In this document: positions 23,307-33,431 of the stretch, one piece after another
Layout of the letters: each line of letters opens with the position of its first letter
How positions within the stretch are numbered: position 1 is the first letter of the stretch
DNA from: Gemmatimonadales bacterium
Lineage (GTDB): Bacteria > Gemmatimonadota > Gemmatimonadetes > Gemmatimonadales > GWC2-71-9
Direction of reading: 5' to 3'
Assembly (NCBI GenBank): GCA_036279355.1
Contig: DASUJH010000019.1
Coordinates: 1-64,000 of the forward strand
Length of the DNA: 64,000 bases
Notes under the pieces: model-generated
Databases searched by the model: none
What the model saw: only the letters and a program-made list of their open reading frames with translations
What the model was told of the DNA's origin: nothing
Program-made: the position numbers and the translations under genes

Positions 23307-25235
23307 TCACTTCTTCCCCTCATCCACTATCTCGTAGTCTGCATCCACCACATCCCCCTGGGCCGCGGGTTCCTGTGGCTGGCCGCCGGCTTCGGGGCCG
23401 GCGCCAGCACCGGCGCCCTGACCTGTGCCCCCACCCTGCGCCTGGTAAAGCGCGGCGCCAGCCGCCGAGTAAGCGGCGTTCAGCTCGTCCAGCGCGCGGC
23501 GGATGCCATCGGCCTCACCGGTGCGGAGCGCCTGCTTGCCGGCGTCGAGCGCCGAGTCGAGCCGGGTCTTGGCGTCGGCCGGGAGCCGGTCGACCCACTC
23601 CTTGCTGTCCTTCTCGACCCGATACAGCATGCCGTCGAGTTGGTTGCGGGCCTCGATCTGGTCGCGCCGCTGCTGATCCTCCGACGCGTGCTGCTCGGCG
23701 GCCTTCACCATCTTGTCGATCTCGGTCTCGCTCAGGCCCGACGAGGCCTCGATCCGGATCTTCTGCTCCTTGTTCGTCGCCTTGTCCTTGGCCGAGACGT
23801 GGAGGATGCCGTTGGCATCGATGTCGAACGCCACCTCGACCTGCGGCATGCCGCGGGGTGCCGGCGGGATGCCGGTGAGCTGGAACTTGCCGATGGTGCG
23901 GTTATCCGTCGCCATCTGCCGTTCGCCCTGGAGCACGTGGATTTCGACCGTGGTCTGGTTGTCCTCCGCGGTCGAGAAGGTCTCCGACTTCTTGGTCGGG
24001 ATCGTCGTGTTCCGCGGGATGAGCACGGTGGTGACGCCGCCCAGCGTCTCGATGCCGAGCGAGAGCGGGGTCACGTCGAGCAGGAGCACGTCCTTCACCT
24101 CGCCGCCGAGCACGCCGCCCTGGATTGCGGCGCCGATGGCCACGACCTCGTCCGGGTTCACCGAGCGGTTGGGCTCCTTGCCGAAGAAGTCCTTCACGAT
24201 CTGCTGGATCTTCGGGATGCGGGTCGAGCCGCCGACGAGGATGACTTCGTCGATCTGATTCGGCTTGATGTTGGCATCCTTGAGCGCCTGCTCCATCGGC
24301 GGAATGGTCCGCTGGATCAGGTCGTCCACCAGTTGCTCGAACTTGGCCCGGGTGAGCGAGTAGTTGAGGTGCTTGGGCCCGCTCTGGTCCGCCGTGATGA
24401 ACGGCAGATTGATGTCGGTCTGCTGGGTGCTCGACAGCTCCATCTTGGCCTTTTCCGCCGCCTCCTTGAGGCGCTGGAGGGCCATGGGGTCCTTGGAGAG
24501 ATCGATGCCCTGGTCGCGGCGAAACTCGGCCACGAGCCAGTCGATCACCCGCTGGTCGAAGTCGTCGCCGCCCAGGTGGGTGTCGCCGTTGGTGCTCTTC
24601 ACCTCGAAGACACCCTCGGCCAGCTCGAGGACGGAGATATCGTAGGTGCCGCCGCCCAGGTCGAACACCGCGACCTTCTCGTCCTTTTTCTTGTCGAGCC
24701 CGTAGGCGAGCGCCGCGGCAGTGGGCTCGTTGATGATGCGCTTCACCTCGAGCCCGGCGATGCGGCCGGCATCCTTGGTGGCCTGGCGCTGGGCGTCGTT
24801 GAAGTAGGCCGGCACCGTGATGACGGCGTCGGTGACGGTGCTGCCGAGGTAGTCTTCGGCGGTCTGCTTCATCTTCTGGAGGATCATCGCGGAGATTTCG
24901 GGCGGCGTGTAGGTCTTGCCCGCGATCTCGACCGCAGCCATGCCGTTGGGGCCGGCCGCGATCTTGTATGGGACGCGCTTGGTCTCCTCGGTCACCTCAT
25001 TCATTCGGCGACCCATGAAGCGTTTGATGGAGAAAATGGTCTGCTTGGGATTGGTCACGGCTTGGCGCTTGGCCACCTGGCCCACGAGCCGCTCGCCGTC
25101 CTTGGTGAAGGCGACGACCGAAGGTGTGGTCCGTCCGCCCTCGGCGTTCGGGATCACTACCGGGTCGCCGCCCTCCATGACGGCGACAACCGAGTTGGTC
25201 GTGCCCAGGTCGATGCCGATGATCTTGGAAGCCAT
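23307..25235 (-). CDS. dnaK: Molecular chaperone DnaK (Hsp70)
   Basis: This 642-residue Hsp70 has N-terminal GIDLGTTNS, the phosphate-2 motif [10 protein letters not shown], the adenosine motif LVGGSTRIP, the linker [13 protein letters not shown], and the substrate-binding domain with a lid. The tail ends [10 protein letters not shown], close to the EEVD-like bacterial ending. A Gly/Ala-rich linker of about 20 residues precedes the tail. GAAAGGACC serves as the ribosome-binding site. No grpE or dnaJ is adjacent, and I find no CIRCE element or convincing sigma-32 promoter in the 127 bp upstream. Confidence 0.98.
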   Translation of the reverse strand: MASKIIGIDLGTTNSVVAVMEGGDPVVIPNAEGGRTTPSVVAFTKDGERLVGQVAKRQAVTNPKQTIFSIKRFMGRRMNEVTEETKRVPYKIAAGPNGMAAVEIAGKTYTPPEISAMILQKMKQTAEDYLGSTVTDAVITVPAYFNDAQRQATKDAGRIAGLEVKRIINEPTAAALAYGLDKKKDEKVAVFDLGGGTYDISVLELAEGVFEVKSTNGDTHLGGDDFDQRVIDWLVAEFRRDQGIDLSKDPMALQRLKEAAEKAKMELSSTQQTDINLPFITADQSGPKHLNYSLTRAKFEQLVDDLIQRTIPPMEQALKDANIKPNQIDEVILVGGSTRIPKIQQIVKDFFGKEPNRSVNPDEVVAIGAAIQGGVLGGEVKDVLLLDVTPLSLGIETLGGVTTVLIPRNTTIPTKKSETFSTAEDNQTTVEIHVLQGERQMATDNRTIGKFQLTGIPPAPRGMPQVEVAFDIDANGILHVSAKDKATNKEQKIRIEASSGLSETEIDKMVKAAEQHASEDQQRRDQIEARNQLDGMLYRVEKDSKEWVDRLPADAKTRLDSALDAGKQALRTGEADGIRRALDELNAAYSAAGAALYQAQGGGTGQGAGAGAGPEAGGQPQEPAAQGDVVDADYEIVDEGKK

Positions 25236-25328
25236 GTTGCTCTAGGTCCTTTCGTTTGAGCGTGCGCCGCGCCGGGCGGCCCGGGGCACGCGACGCGGGG
25301 CCCACGGGCAAGTGCCGTACCCCCAATC

Positions 25329-25345
25329 GCTGCCACATTGGCAGC
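25329..25345. promoter_or_regulatory. Perfect 17-bp palindrome between dnaK and the LigD-polymerase gene
   Basis: GCTGCCA-CAT-TGGCAGC has perfect 7-bp arms. It lies 18 bp before the ATG of the LigD-Pol gene and 94 bp before dnaK, in the divergent promoter region. It could be an operator or a 5'-UTR hairpin just ahead of the ribosome-binding site of the LigD-Pol gene. Confidence 0.35.
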
Positions 25346-25362
25346 TGAGAGGCATATCTCTG

Positions 25363-26250
25363 ATGGCTGGCAACGTCAAAGTGAGGGTGACGCACCCGGA
25401 GCGGGTGCTCTTTCCGGCTGACGGGATCACCAAGGGCAATGTGGTTTCCTACTACCTCGCCGTGGCACCGGCGATGGTGCCGCACCTGCGCGATCGGCCG
25501 GCCAACCTGCAGCGATTTCCCGGGGGGATCGACGAGCCCGGATTTTTCCAGCAGGCGCGGCCGGACTATTTCCCCTCGTGGGTGCCCGGTGCGGTGGTGA
25601 AAAAGGAAGGTGGCCGGATTGAGCATCCGCTGATTCAGACGGCGGCGGCCCTGGCGTACGTGGCCAATCAGGGGTGCATCACGCCGCACGTCTGGCTGAG
25701 CCGAGTGGACCGGATCGATCGGCCCGATCAGCTCATCTTCGATCTCGATCCGTCGGAGAAGACCCTGGCGCGGGTGGGCGAGGCGGCGCGGCGGGTGCGC
25801 GAGCTGTTGGCGGAGCTCGGGCTCACCGCGTTCCTCAAGACCACGGGCTCGCGGGGCTATCACGTCACGGTGCCGCTCGACCGGCGGGCGGATTTCGAGG
25901 CCGCGCGGGAGTTCGCGCAGGCGGTGGCGGCGCTCCTCGTGCGGCGACATCCCGCTCTCCTCACGGTCGAGCCGCGAAAAGCCGACCGCGGCGAGCGCAT
26001 CTACATCGATACGCTGCGCAACGCGTACGGTCAGACGGCGGTGCCGCCCTATGCGATTCGCGCCCGGCCCGGTGCGCCGGTGGCGACGCCGATCGCGTGG
26101 GACGAGCTGGGCGCGCGCGGGATGCGCGCGGACCGGTTCACCATTCGCGACGTGCCGAGTCGGCTTGCCGCCGGCATCGATCCGTGGCGCGGGTGGCGGC
26201 GCGCGGCGCGGGGGGTGGCGGGGGCTGCGCGGCGGCTGGCCGCGTTGTAA
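25363..26250 (+). CDS. Stand-alone LigD-type DNA polymerase/primase domain (NHEJ)
   Basis: This 295-residue protein corresponds to the archaeo-eukaryotic-primase polymerase domain of LigD, which fills in ends during Ku-dependent non-homologous end joining. Visible marks are THPERVLFP at the N-terminus, FFQQARPDYFPSWV, the catalytic metal motif FDLDPSE, TTGSRGYHVTVPL, and YIDTLRNAYGQTAVPPYAIRA. Length equals the isolated PolDom. No ligase, nuclease or Ku gene is adjacent. ATG 25363 has a GAGAGG site about 10 nt upstream. The gene is divergent from dnaK and 16 bp from a rhomboid gene. Confidence 0.92.
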   Translation: MAGNVKVRVTHPERVLFPADGITKGNVVSYYLAVAPAMVPHLRDRPANLQRFPGGIDEPGFFQQARPDYFPSWVPGAVVKKEGGRIEHPLIQTAAALAYVANQGCITPHVWLSRVDRIDRPDQLIFDLDPSEKTLARVGEAARRVRELLAELGLTAFLKTTGSRGYHVTVPLDRRADFEAAREFAQAVAALLVRRHPALLTVEPRKADRGERIYIDTLRNAYGQTAVPPYAIRARPGAPVATPIAWDELGARGMRADRFTIRDVPSRLAAGIDPWRGWRRAARGVAGAARRLAAL

Positions 26251-26266
26251 TCGATATATTGACCCC

Positions 26267-27007
26267 ATGTTCCCCTACCGCGACGACAACCCCACGCTGC
26301 GGACGCCGGTCGTCACCCTCGCGATCATCGCACTCAACGCGGCGGTGTGGGTGCTGGTGCAGGGGGCGGGCACCGAGCCGGCGCTCTCGCGCTCGGTCTG
26401 CGAGCTGGGCCTCATTCCGGCCGAGTTCCTCCACATCGTGCGGCCGGGCTCCACGCTCCGGCTCGCGCCCAACGTGGCCTGCGTGCTGGGCTACGGCGAG
26501 TCGTGGTACACGCCGCTCACCTCGATGTTCCTCCACGGAAGCTGGTTCCACATCCTCGGCAACATGTGGTTCTTCTGGATTTTCGGAAACAATGTCGAGG
26601 ACTCGATGGGCCGCGGGCGCTTCTTTGCGTTCTACACCATTTGCGGGCTCGCCGCGGCGGCGGTGCAGACGTTCCTCAATCAGGGGAGCGCCATCCCGAT
26701 GATCGGCGCCTCGGGGGCGATCAGCGGGGTGATGGGCGCCTACGTGCTGCTCTATCCGCGCGTCAAGGTGCACATGCTCGTGATCCTCGTCGTGTTCGTC
26801 ACCACCATCGCGGTGCCGGCGTATCTCATGCTCGGCTACTGGTTCTTCATTCAGCTTCTGGGCGGCACGGCGGCGCTCGGCTCCGACCAGGGCGGCGTGG
26901 CGTTCTGGGCGCACGTGGGCGGGTTCATCGCGGGGGCGCTGCTCATCGTGCCGTTTCAGGACCGCGCGCTCGTGGCGCGGCACCGCCAGCTCGCGCAGAC
27001 GTTTTGA
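26267..27007 (+). CDS. Rhomboid-family intramembrane serine protease
   Basis: A 246-residue polytopic membrane protein with six hydrophobic segments. The active-site Ser149 is in GASGAISG and His216 in AHVGGF, with the rhomboid HGSWFHILGNMWFFWIFG region in TM2 (residues 90-107). It would cleave transmembrane substrates in the inner membrane. The ATG is 16 bp after the LigD-Pol stop, and its stop overlaps the TTG start of deoC. Confidence 0.94.
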   Translation: MFPYRDDNPTLRTPVVTLAIIALNAAVWVLVQGAGTEPALSRSVCELGLIPAEFLHIVRPGSTLRLAPNVACVLGYGESWYTPLTSMFLHGSWFHILGNMWFFWIFGNNVEDSMGRGRFFAFYTICGLAAAAVQTFLNQGSAIPMIGASGAISGVMGAYVLLYPRVKVHMLVILVVFVTTIAVPAYLMLGYWFFIQLLGGTAALGSDQGGVAFWAHVGGFIAGALLIVPFQDRALVARHRQLAQTF

Positions 27008-27756
27008 GCCCGCTGCCGCCGTGGCTGAGTGCGGGGGCGGGGCGCGCGCATGGCATCGGACGACTGCTGGACTACACGCTGCTCAAACCGGATGCGCGCC
27101 GAGACGATCTGCTCCGCTTGGCCGATGAGGCAGTGCGGATCAGCGCGTGGGCGGTGTGCGTGAACGGGGCGTGGGTGGCGACCTGCGCCGAGCGGATAGC
27201 CGGGACTGACGTGCGTGTGGTGTCGGTCGTCGATTTCCCACTCGGCGCGGGCAGCGCTGCGGCGAAGGCGGCGGAGGCGGCGGAGGCGGTGGCGGACGGG
27301 GCAGCCGAGATCGACGTGGTGCTCTCGCCGTTACACGCGCGAAGCGGCAACTGGGCCGCGGCGGCTGACGAGGTAGGGCAGGTCGTCGCGGCGACCCACG
27401 GTGCCCTCGTCAAGGTCATCATCGAGAGCGCAGCGTTGGATGCACACGAGATCGAGCGGGCGTGCCGCGCGGCGGTGGCCGGCGGCGCAGCGTTCGTGAA
27501 GACATCGACCGGTTTTCACGCCGCTGGTGGTGCCACGATTGACGCCGTGCGGCTCATGCGCGGGGCGGTGGGATCGGGCGTTGGCGTCAAGGCGTCGGGC
27601 GGGGTTCGTGGCCGGGAGCAGGCGCTCGCGATGATCGCGGCGGGCGCCAACCGGCTCGGGCTCTCGAGCCTCGCCGGGCTCGAGGCGATCGTCGGGCCGG
27701 GCGCGCCGCCGTTCGGCGAGCTGTTGGGCCGGCATGCGGAGGAAGTCACGGGATGA
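27004..27756 (+). CDS. deoC: Deoxyribose-phosphate aldolase
   Basis: A 250-residue class I aldolase that splits deoxyribose-5-phosphate to glyceraldehyde-3-phosphate and acetaldehyde. Marks are DYTLLKPDA, VVDFPLGAGS, and the Schiff-base lysine in FVKTSTGF, with a proton-relay Lys in GVKASGGVR. The only upstream in-frame start that keeps the DYTLL motif with a normal leader is TTG 27004, overlapping the rhomboid stop (TTGA). The stop overlaps the next ATG by 4 bp. Purine salvage genes (add, punA) occur elsewhere in the window. Confidence 0.94.
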   Translation: MSPLPPWLSAGAGRAHGIGRLLDYTLLKPDARRDDLLRLADEAVRISAWAVCVNGAWVATCAERIAGTDVRVVSVVDFPLGAGSAAAKAAEAAEAVADGAAEIDVVLSPLHARSGNWAAAADEVGQVVAATHGALVKVIIESAALDAHEIERACRAAVAGGAAFVKTSTGFHAAGGATIDAVRLMRGAVGSGVGVKASGGVRGREQALAMIAAGANRLGLSSLAGLEAIVGPGAPPFGELLGRHAEEVTG

Positions 27757-28598
27757 GCGACGTCGTCTGTCTCAATGGCAATTATCTCAGGCGCGACGAG
27801 GCGCGGGTTTCGATCGACGACCGCGGGTTTCTCTTCGGCGACGCCGTGTACGAGGTGATCCGGGTGGCGCGGGGGCGATTCGTCGAGGCCGAGCGGCACC
27901 TCACGCGCCTCGCAAATAGTCTGCGCGAGGTCATGCTCGCGCCGCCCGACCTCGATCTGCTTGCCGTCGCCACCGAGCTGCTCGGCCGGAATGGCCTCGC
28001 CGGCGGCGACGCGGTGGTCTACGCGCAGGTAAGCCGCGGCGCGGCCCCGCGCCAGCACAGCTTTCCGGCGGCCGGCGTGCCGCCGACGGTATTGGTGGCC
28101 GTCTCGCCGTTCTCGCCGCGCGCCGACCTCGCGGAGCGGGGCGCCAGGGCAATCACGCACCCCGACCTCCGCTGGTCGCGCTGCGACATCAAGTCGGTGA
28201 ACCTCCTGCCCAACGTGCTCGCGGGCCAGCGCGCGAGCGAGCAGGGTGCGTTCGAGGCGATCCTGGTGCGTGACGGGCAGGTCACCGAGGCGACGCGGAG
28301 CAACATGTTCGCGGTGGCGGGCGGCGTGCTGTTCACGCACCCCACGGGGCCGCGCATCCTGCCGGGTGTGACACGCGCGGTAGTGCTCGAGCTGGCGCGG
28401 GCGGCTGGGGTGCCGGTGCGCGAGGAGGCGATCGCGGCGGAGGCGCTCGCCGATGCAGACGAGGTCTTTCTCACGGGAACGACGGCCGACGTGCTGCCGG
28501 TCGTGGAGATCGATCGTCGGGCGGTGGGGAAGGGAGAGCCGGGGCCGGTGGCGCGGCGGCTCGGGGGGATGCTGGTTGAACGACTGGGAATCGGCTAA
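27753..28598 (+). CDS. dat: Class IV PLP aminotransferase, probably D-amino-acid transaminase
   Basis: A 281-residue fold-type IV aminotransferase. The PLP lysine is in CDIKSVNLLPNVLA, a segment more typical of D-amino-acid transaminase than of branched-chain aminotransferase. Other marks are DRGFLFGDAVYEVIRV, VTEATRSNMF and LTGTTADVLPV. It would interconvert D-alanine and D-glutamate for peptidoglycan. It is coupled to deoC by ATGA and convergent with ppx (4-bp overlap of the 3' ends). Confidence 0.88.
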   Translation: MSDVVCLNGNYLRRDEARVSIDDRGFLFGDAVYEVIRVARGRFVEAERHLTRLANSLREVMLAPPDLDLLAVATELLGRNGLAGGDAVVYAQVSRGAAPRQHSFPAAGVPPTVLVAVSPFSPRADLAERGARAITHPDLRWSRCDIKSVNLLPNVLAGQRASEQGAFEAILVRDGQVTEATRSNMFAVAGGVLFTHPTGPRILPGVTRAVVLELARAAGVPVREEAIAAEALADADEVFLTGTTADVLPVVEIDRRAVGKGEPGPVARRLGGMLVERLGIG

Positions 28599-30142
28599 CG
28601 CGAGCTCGGCTCGACCGGGCCGACCACCACCACGCGGCCGAGCAATTTGCCCAGCACATCTGCTTTCCGCTCCGCGCCCCAACACTCAAGCGAGACATCA
28701 CCCTCCGGCGCGCGCGGCGCCACCCCGAGCACGAGCCGCTCCGGCTCCAGCCGCGCGCATACCCGCTCTACCGCCGAGGTGTGGCCCCGGTCGAGCCCAT
28801 CGGCCACGCGGAGCAGCGCGCTCATCCGCCGCACCACGGCCTGATCCGCCGCGGTTAGCGCCGCGAACTCCGCATGCTTCCGGCGGGGTCCGCTCTTCCG
28901 ATGATACCGGCTCACCAGCGCGACCAGCCGGCGATCGCGCGCGGAGAGATTGAGCCGGTCGGCGTGCATGATGAGCTGATAACTGTGCCGGTGATGCGTC
29001 CGGTAGCTCACCAGTTGCCCCACATCATGCAGCAGGCTCGCCGCCTCGAGCACCGCCCACTCCTCGGGCGCCGCGCCGAGCGGCTCCGCGAGTTGATCGA
29101 ACAATTGCCGCGCCAGCACCCGCACCTGCTCCACATGCCGGCGGTCGCCCTGGCAGCGCTCGACGAACTCGCGCATGAGCCGGAGCGGGTCGGCCGCGGG
29201 CGTGGCGCCATTGCCCGTCATCGCGAGCAGGAGTCCCTCGCGCAAACCGAACGCGCTCACCGCGAGGGTGCGCGCGCCGATCAGTGCCAGTAACTCCGCC
29301 GTCACCGCGAGCCCCGCCACGATGATATCGGCGCGCGTCGGAGAGAGGCCGGGGACCGCCCGGCGCTGCTCGGGCGTCAAGGTGACCAGCCAGTCGAGCA
29401 GCATCTCGACTTCCCCGGCCGCCACGCTCACGCCGTGGATCGTCTCGGGCACCGGGAGCCCGCGCCGCGCCACCGCCATGCGGCCCAGGCTCGTGAACGT
29501 GCCGCCCGAGCCGATGACCGTGGCGGCGGTCCACTCGCGCGCGCTGAACGCGCGCTTGAGCAGCTTCCGCACCTGGGTCCGGAGGCGCGCCACTGCACGC
29601 CGCTGGTCGGAGCGCCCCGTGAGGTGCAGCTCGGTGAGCCGCACCGCGCCGAGCGGGAGCGAGAGTGTCAGCTCGACCAGCCCGTCGACCGCGCCGATCA
29701 GCTCCAGGCTCCCACCGCCGATGTCGGCCACGAGCGCGCGCGCGCCGGTCAGCGCGAAGTGGTGCGCGACGGATCGGTAGCTGAGTGCCGCCTCGGTCTC
29801 GGCGTCGATGATGCGAAGGGGAAGGCCCAGCTCGTCGCGCACCCGGCGCACGAACTCCTCGCCGTTCACGGCCTCGCGCACGGCCGCAGTGGCGACGGCC
29901 GCGATACGGCTCACCTCTCGGCGCCGGCAGACCTCGGCCATACGGGCGAGCACCTCGAAGGCGCGCGCCATCGCGTCGTCATCGAGGCGGCCGGTGGCGG
30001 CGAGCCCTTGCGCGAGCCGCGGCTGAGCCTTGACCTCGTCGACCACGGTGAGCCCGGCGGCCGGGTCCCAGTCGGCGACGAGCAGGCGAATGGAATTGGA
30101 GCCCACGTCGAGCGCGGCGAGGCGCTCGCGGGCGTCGGTCAC
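28595..30142 (-). CDS. ppx: Exopolyphosphatase / guanosine-pentaphosphate phosphohydrolase with C-terminal HD domain
   Basis: This 515-residue Ppx/GppA protein has the ASKHA N-terminal motif ALDVGSNSIRLLVADW, a second phosphate motif VADIGGGSLEL and IGSGGTFTS. A C-terminal HD-like domain (LLHDVGQLVSYRTHHRHS) covers about 315-515. It releases phosphate from polyphosphate or from pppGpp. The GTG at 30142 overlaps the phoU stop (GTGA), so it is the last gene of the pst operon and links phosphate import with polyphosphate turnover. Confidence 0.94.
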   Translation of the reverse strand: MTDARERLAALDVGSNSIRLLVADWDPAAGLTVVDEVKAQPRLAQGLAATGRLDDDAMARAFEVLARMAEVCRRREVSRIAAVATAAVREAVNGEEFVRRVRDELGLPLRIIDAETEAALSYRSVAHHFALTGARALVADIGGGSLELIGAVDGLVELTLSLPLGAVRLTELHLTGRSDQRRAVARLRTQVRKLLKRAFSAREWTAATVIGSGGTFTSLGRMAVARRGLPVPETIHGVSVAAGEVEMLLDWLVTLTPEQRRAVPGLSPTRADIIVAGLAVTAELLALIGARTLAVSAFGLREGLLLAMTGNGATPAADPLRLMREFVERCQGDRRHVEQVRVLARQLFDQLAEPLGAAPEEWAVLEAASLLHDVGQLVSYRTHHRHSYQLIMHADRLNLSARDRRLVALVSRYHRKSGPRRKHAEFAALTAADQAVVRRMSALLRVADGLDRGHTSAVERVCARLEPERLVLGVAPRAPEGDVSLECWGAERKADVLGKLLGRVVVVGPVEPSSR

Positions 30143-30870
30143 CGGCCGCTCGTGGCCGGCGTGGGGCCGGTCGGCCGACCTTCGTCGCGGTCTTCGCCGC
30201 GATCTTCCGCGTGATGCTTGATCGACTTCCCCTCGACCAGAAACACCACGTCCTCGCCGATGTTGGTGGCGAGGTCGGCCACGCGCTCGAGATTCCGGCT
30301 CACCAGAAACAGCTCCATCCCCGCGCCGATCGTGTGCGGGTCTTCCATCATGTGGGTGAGCAGGATGCGGAAGACCGACTTGTGCAGCACGTCCACCTTG
30401 TCGTCCCGGCGGCAGACCTCGCGGCCCGCGGCGGCATCGCCGCGGATGAAGCTCTCCAGCGCATCGGCCAGCATCTCGCGGGCGAGCCGCGCCATCTCGA
30501 TGATCTCGGGCTCCGGCGCGATCGGCCGGCTCTGGATCAAGCGCTCCGCCGACTGGGCGATGTTGACGGCGTGATCCCCCACGCGCTCCAGGTCGTTCGC
30601 GATCTTGAGCGCAGAGAGGAGCATGCGGAGGTCGCGCGCCATCGGCTGCTGCAAGGCGAGCAGGTTGGCGCACATCTCTTCGATCTCGACTTCCATGCTG
30701 TCGATCACGCGGTCGCCGTGGATCACCTGCGCCGCCTTTTCCTGGTCTCGCTCGAGCAGCGCCTCGACCGCAAGGCCGAGCGCCGCCTCCGCCTCGCCCG
30801 ACATGGTGAGGAGACGGACCTTCACATGGCTCAGGTCGTCGTGAAAATGGCGATGAACGTCGAGGCTCAT
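30139..30870 (-). CDS. phoU: Phosphate uptake regulator PhoU
   Basis: A 243-residue protein of two three-helix PhoU repeats; the metal-binding [11 protein letters not shown] and [13 protein letters not shown] motifs occur near residues 88-98 and 192-204. It transmits the state of the Pst transporter to PhoR. The last 30 residues ([14 protein letters not shown]) are a charged extension beyond the usual end. The ATG overlaps the pstB stop by 4 bp. Confidence 0.97.
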   Translation of the reverse strand: MSLDVHRHFHDDLSHVKVRLLTMSGEAEAALGLAVEALLERDQEKAAQVIHGDRVIDSMEVEIEEMCANLLALQQPMARDLRMLLSALKIANDLERVGDHAVNIAQSAERLIQSRPIAPEPEIIEMARLAREMLADALESFIRGDAAAGREVCRRDDKVDVLHKSVFRILLTHMMEDPHTIGAGMELFLVSRNLERVADLATNIGEDVVFLVEGKSIKHHAEDRGEDRDEGRPTGPTPATSGR

Positions 30871-31769
30871 CCGAACCTCCCAGTGATGTAGGCCTCGGTC
30901 CGCTCGTTGGCGGGCGCCGTGAAAATACGGTCGGTCTCGTCGAATTCGACGAGGTCGCCGCGGTCGAAGAACCCGGTCCAGTCGGAGACGCGGGCCGCCT
31001 GCTGCATGTTGTGGGTGACGATCACGATCGTGTAGTGCTGCTTCAAGTCCACGATCAGCTCCTCCACCCGCTGGGTCGCGATCGGGTCCAGCGCCGAGCA
31101 GGGCTCGTCCATGAGGAGCACCTCGGGCTGGTTGCCGAGCGCGCGCGCGATGCAGAGCCGCTGCTGCTGGCCACCCGAGAGCCCCGTGCCCGGCTTGTCC
31201 AACCGGTCCTTCACCTCGTCCCAGAGCGCCGCCTGCTGCAGGCAGCGCTCGACCAGGTCGGGGAGATCGCGCCGGGAGACGAGCCCGTTGAGTGCGGGGC
31301 CGTACGCGACGTTGTCGAAGACCGACTTGGGAAACGGATTCGGCCGCTGGAAGACCATGCCGACGCGCTGCCGCAGCGCCACCAGATCGGTGCCGGGCGC
31401 CGTCACCGAAACACCTTGCACCCGTATGTCGCCGGTGTGGCGCGCGCCGGGAATGAGGTCGTTGAGCCGGTTGATCGAGCGGAGAAACGTGCTCTTGCCG
31501 CACCCCGAGGGGCCGATGATGGCGGTCACGGCCTTGTGCGGAATCGCGAACGTAAGGTCGCGGAGCACCTGCCGCGGCCCGTACCAGAAATTGAAGTCGC
31601 GCACCTCGATGGCGGGCGGTCCGTCGCCGGCCACGCGGGGCGCGTCCGGACGGCGCGCGAGCGTGGCGCGCACCACGGGCGCGAACGGACGCGGGCCCGC
31701 ATGCGCGTCGAAGCCGTGCGTGCCCGGAGGCTCGGTGCCTGAAGCGTGGGTTCCGAACGTAAAGCTCAT
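30867..31769 (-). CDS. pstB: Phosphate ABC transporter ATP-binding protein PstB, second copy
   Basis: A 300-residue PstB with Walker [10 protein letters not shown], signature LSGGQQQRL and Walker [14 protein letters not shown]. It is 40-50 residues longer than usual because of a low-complexity N-terminal extension (1-50) before the ABC domain. It follows immediately after another complete pstB with a 4-bp overlap, so the operon encodes two distinct PstB subunits. Confidence 0.96.
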   Translation of the reverse strand: MSFTFGTHASGTEPPGTHGFDAHAGPRPFAPVVRATLARRPDAPRVAGDGPPAIEVRDFNFWYGPRQVLRDLTFAIPHKAVTAIIGPSGCGKSTFLRSINRLNDLIPGARHTGDIRVQGVSVTAPGTDLVALRQRVGMVFQRPNPFPKSVFDNVAYGPALNGLVSRRDLPDLVERCLQQAALWDEVKDRLDKPGTGLSGGQQQRLCIARALGNQPEVLLMDEPCSALDPIATQRVEELIVDLKQHYTIVIVTHNMQQAARVSDWTGFFDRGDLVEFDETDRIFTAPANERTEAYITGRFG

Positions 31770-32599
31770 CCGAAGCGCCCCGTGATGTATGCCTCGGTCT
31801 GCGCTTCCCGGGGCGCCGTGAAGATCTGGCGGGTGGCGCCGGTCTCGATCATGGATCCAAGATAGAAGAGCGTCGTGGTATCCGAGACCCGCGCGGCCTG
31901 CTGCAAGTTGTGGGTGACGATCACGATGGTGTAGTCCTGTTTCAGCTCGAACAACAGCTCCTCGATGCGCTGGGTTCCCTGCGGGTCGAGTGACGCGGTG
32001 GGCTCGTCGAGCAGCACGACTTCGGGCGACGGCGCGATGGTGCGCGCGAGGCATAGCCGTTGCTGCTGCCCGCCGGAGAGGCCGGTGGCCGGCGCCTTGA
32101 GGCGATCCTTCACCTCGTCCCAGAGCGCGGCCTGGCGCAGCGAGCGCTCGACGATTTCGCTCAGGGCCGACCGCGCGATCCGCCCGTTCACCCGGAGCCC
32201 TGCCGCGACATTGTCGAAGATCGACATGGCGGGAAACGGCGTCGGGCGCTGGAACACCATCCCGACCCGGCGCCGCAACTGCATCGCGTTCACCCGCGGG
32301 TCGTAGATGTTCTCGCCGTCGAGCAGCACCCGCCCCGTGATCCAACCCCCCTCCGACAGCTCGTGCATCCGGTTGAGCGTGCGAAGAAAGGTGCTCTTGC
32401 CGCAGCCGGAGGGGCCGATGAGCGCGTGCACCCGGTTCGAGCGGAAGCGGAGCGAGACGTTCTTCACCGCGGTGAACTTGCCGTACATGGCGGTGAGGCG
32501 GTCGGTCTCGATCCGGACCGGCGGTGCCGCGACGGCACCGGCGGGCGCGGGTTGGCCGAACGCAGCGGGGGTCGGACCCGTCGTCACCGGCTCAGCCAT
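31766..32599 (-). CDS. pstB: Phosphate ABC transporter ATP-binding protein PstB, first copy
   Basis: A 277-residue PstB with Walker [10 protein letters not shown], signature LSGGQQQRL and Walker [14 protein letters not shown]. It shares the C-terminal motif EAYITGRFG with the second copy but differs in many other places, so the duplication is not recent. It overlaps pstA by 8 bp. Confidence 0.96.
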   Translation of the reverse strand: MAEPVTTGPTPAAFGQPAPAGAVAAPPVRIETDRLTAMYGKFTAVKNVSLRFRSNRVHALIGPSGCGKSTFLRTLNRMHELSEGGWITGRVLLDGENIYDPRVNAMQLRRRVGMVFQRPTPFPAMSIFDNVAAGLRVNGRIARSALSEIVERSLRQAALWDEVKDRLKAPATGLSGGQQQRLCLARTIAPSPEVVLLDEPTASLDPQGTQRIEELLFELKQDYTIVIVTHNLQQAARVSDTTTLFYLGSMIETGATRQIFTAPREAQTEAYITGRFG

Positions 32600-33431
32600 G
32601 CGCCCGACTCCGGATCGCGAGCCGCGCGCCTACGCTCAGCACCAGCACGATGATGATGAGGACCAGCGCCGCCGCCCACGCATACGCGTGCCACTGCTCG
32701 TACGGTCCGGTGGCGTAGTTGTAGACCACGAGCGGGAGCGCCGCCGTGGGCTGCGAGAGCCGGAAGGAGAAGTACTGGCTGCCGAGCGCGGTGAAGAGCA
32801 GCGGCGCCGTCTCGCCCGCGATGCGCGCCACCGCGAGCAGGCTGCCGGTCACGATACCGGGCATCGCGGTGCGGATCACGACGGTGAGGCTGGTGCGCCA
32901 GCGCGGATAGCCGAGTGCCAGCGCGGCCTCGCGCAGCGAGTTCGGCACCAGCGTGATCATCTCCTCGGCGGTCCGGAGCACCATCGGGATCATGAGCAGC
33001 GCCAGCGCCACGCTCCCGGCGAAGGCAGAGAAATGCTTCTGCCGAGCGACGATCCAGGCCCATGCGAAGACGCCAACGACGATGGACGGCGTGCCGTTCA
33101 GCACGTCCGCCACGAAGCGCGTGGCCCAGGTGAGCCGGTGCGCCGGGTACTCGGCGCAGAAGACGCCGGCCGCGATGCCGACCGGGAGCCCGATGAGCGC
33201 GGCGGTGCCCACGATCTCGAGCGTGCCCACGATCGCCTGCGCCACGCCGCCACCCGGCTCCCCCGGGGGCGCCGGAAGCCGGGTGAAGAATGCCCACGAG
33301 AGGCTGCTCGCGCCCCTGGCCACGAGGTCTGCGAGGATGATGAACAGCGGCAAGAGGGCGATGATGACCGCAACCACCATGAGCCCCACCATGATGCGGC
33401 TCCGTGCCCGGCGCACGATTCGCCGCCTCAC
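32592..33431 (-). CDS. pstA: Phosphate ABC transporter permease PstA
   Basis: A 279-residue inner-membrane permease with six hydrophobic segments and the binding-protein-dependent transport loop ([26 protein letters not shown]) that contacts PstB. The GTG at 33431 overlaps the pstC stop (GTGA). It pairs with PstC to form the channel. Confidence 0.95.
   Translation of the reverse strand: MRRRIVRRARSRIMVGLMVVAVIIALLPLFIILADLVARGASSLSWAFFTRLPAPPGEPGGGVAQAIVGTLEIVGTAALIGLPVGIAAGVFCAEYPAHRLTWATRFVADVLNGTPSIVVGVFAWAWIVARQKHFSAFAGSVALALLMIPMVLRTAEEMITLVPNSLREAALALGYPRWRTSLTVVIRTAMPGIVTGSLLAVARIAGETAPLLFTALGSQYFSFRLSQPTAALPLVVYNYATGPYEQWHAYAWAAALVLIIIVLVLSVGARLAIRSRAHG

Noticed and set aside
25236-25362. 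CIRCE or sigma-32 element before dnaK
   Set aside because: No TTAGCACTC-N9-GAGTGCTAA and no acceptable CTTGAAA/CCCCAT pair could be found on the dnaK strand.
28595-30673. A 692-residue fused PhoU-Ppx-like protein
   Set aside because: The N-terminal part is the wrong frame of phoU; the GTG at 30142 gives a normal Ppx start overlapping the phoU stop.
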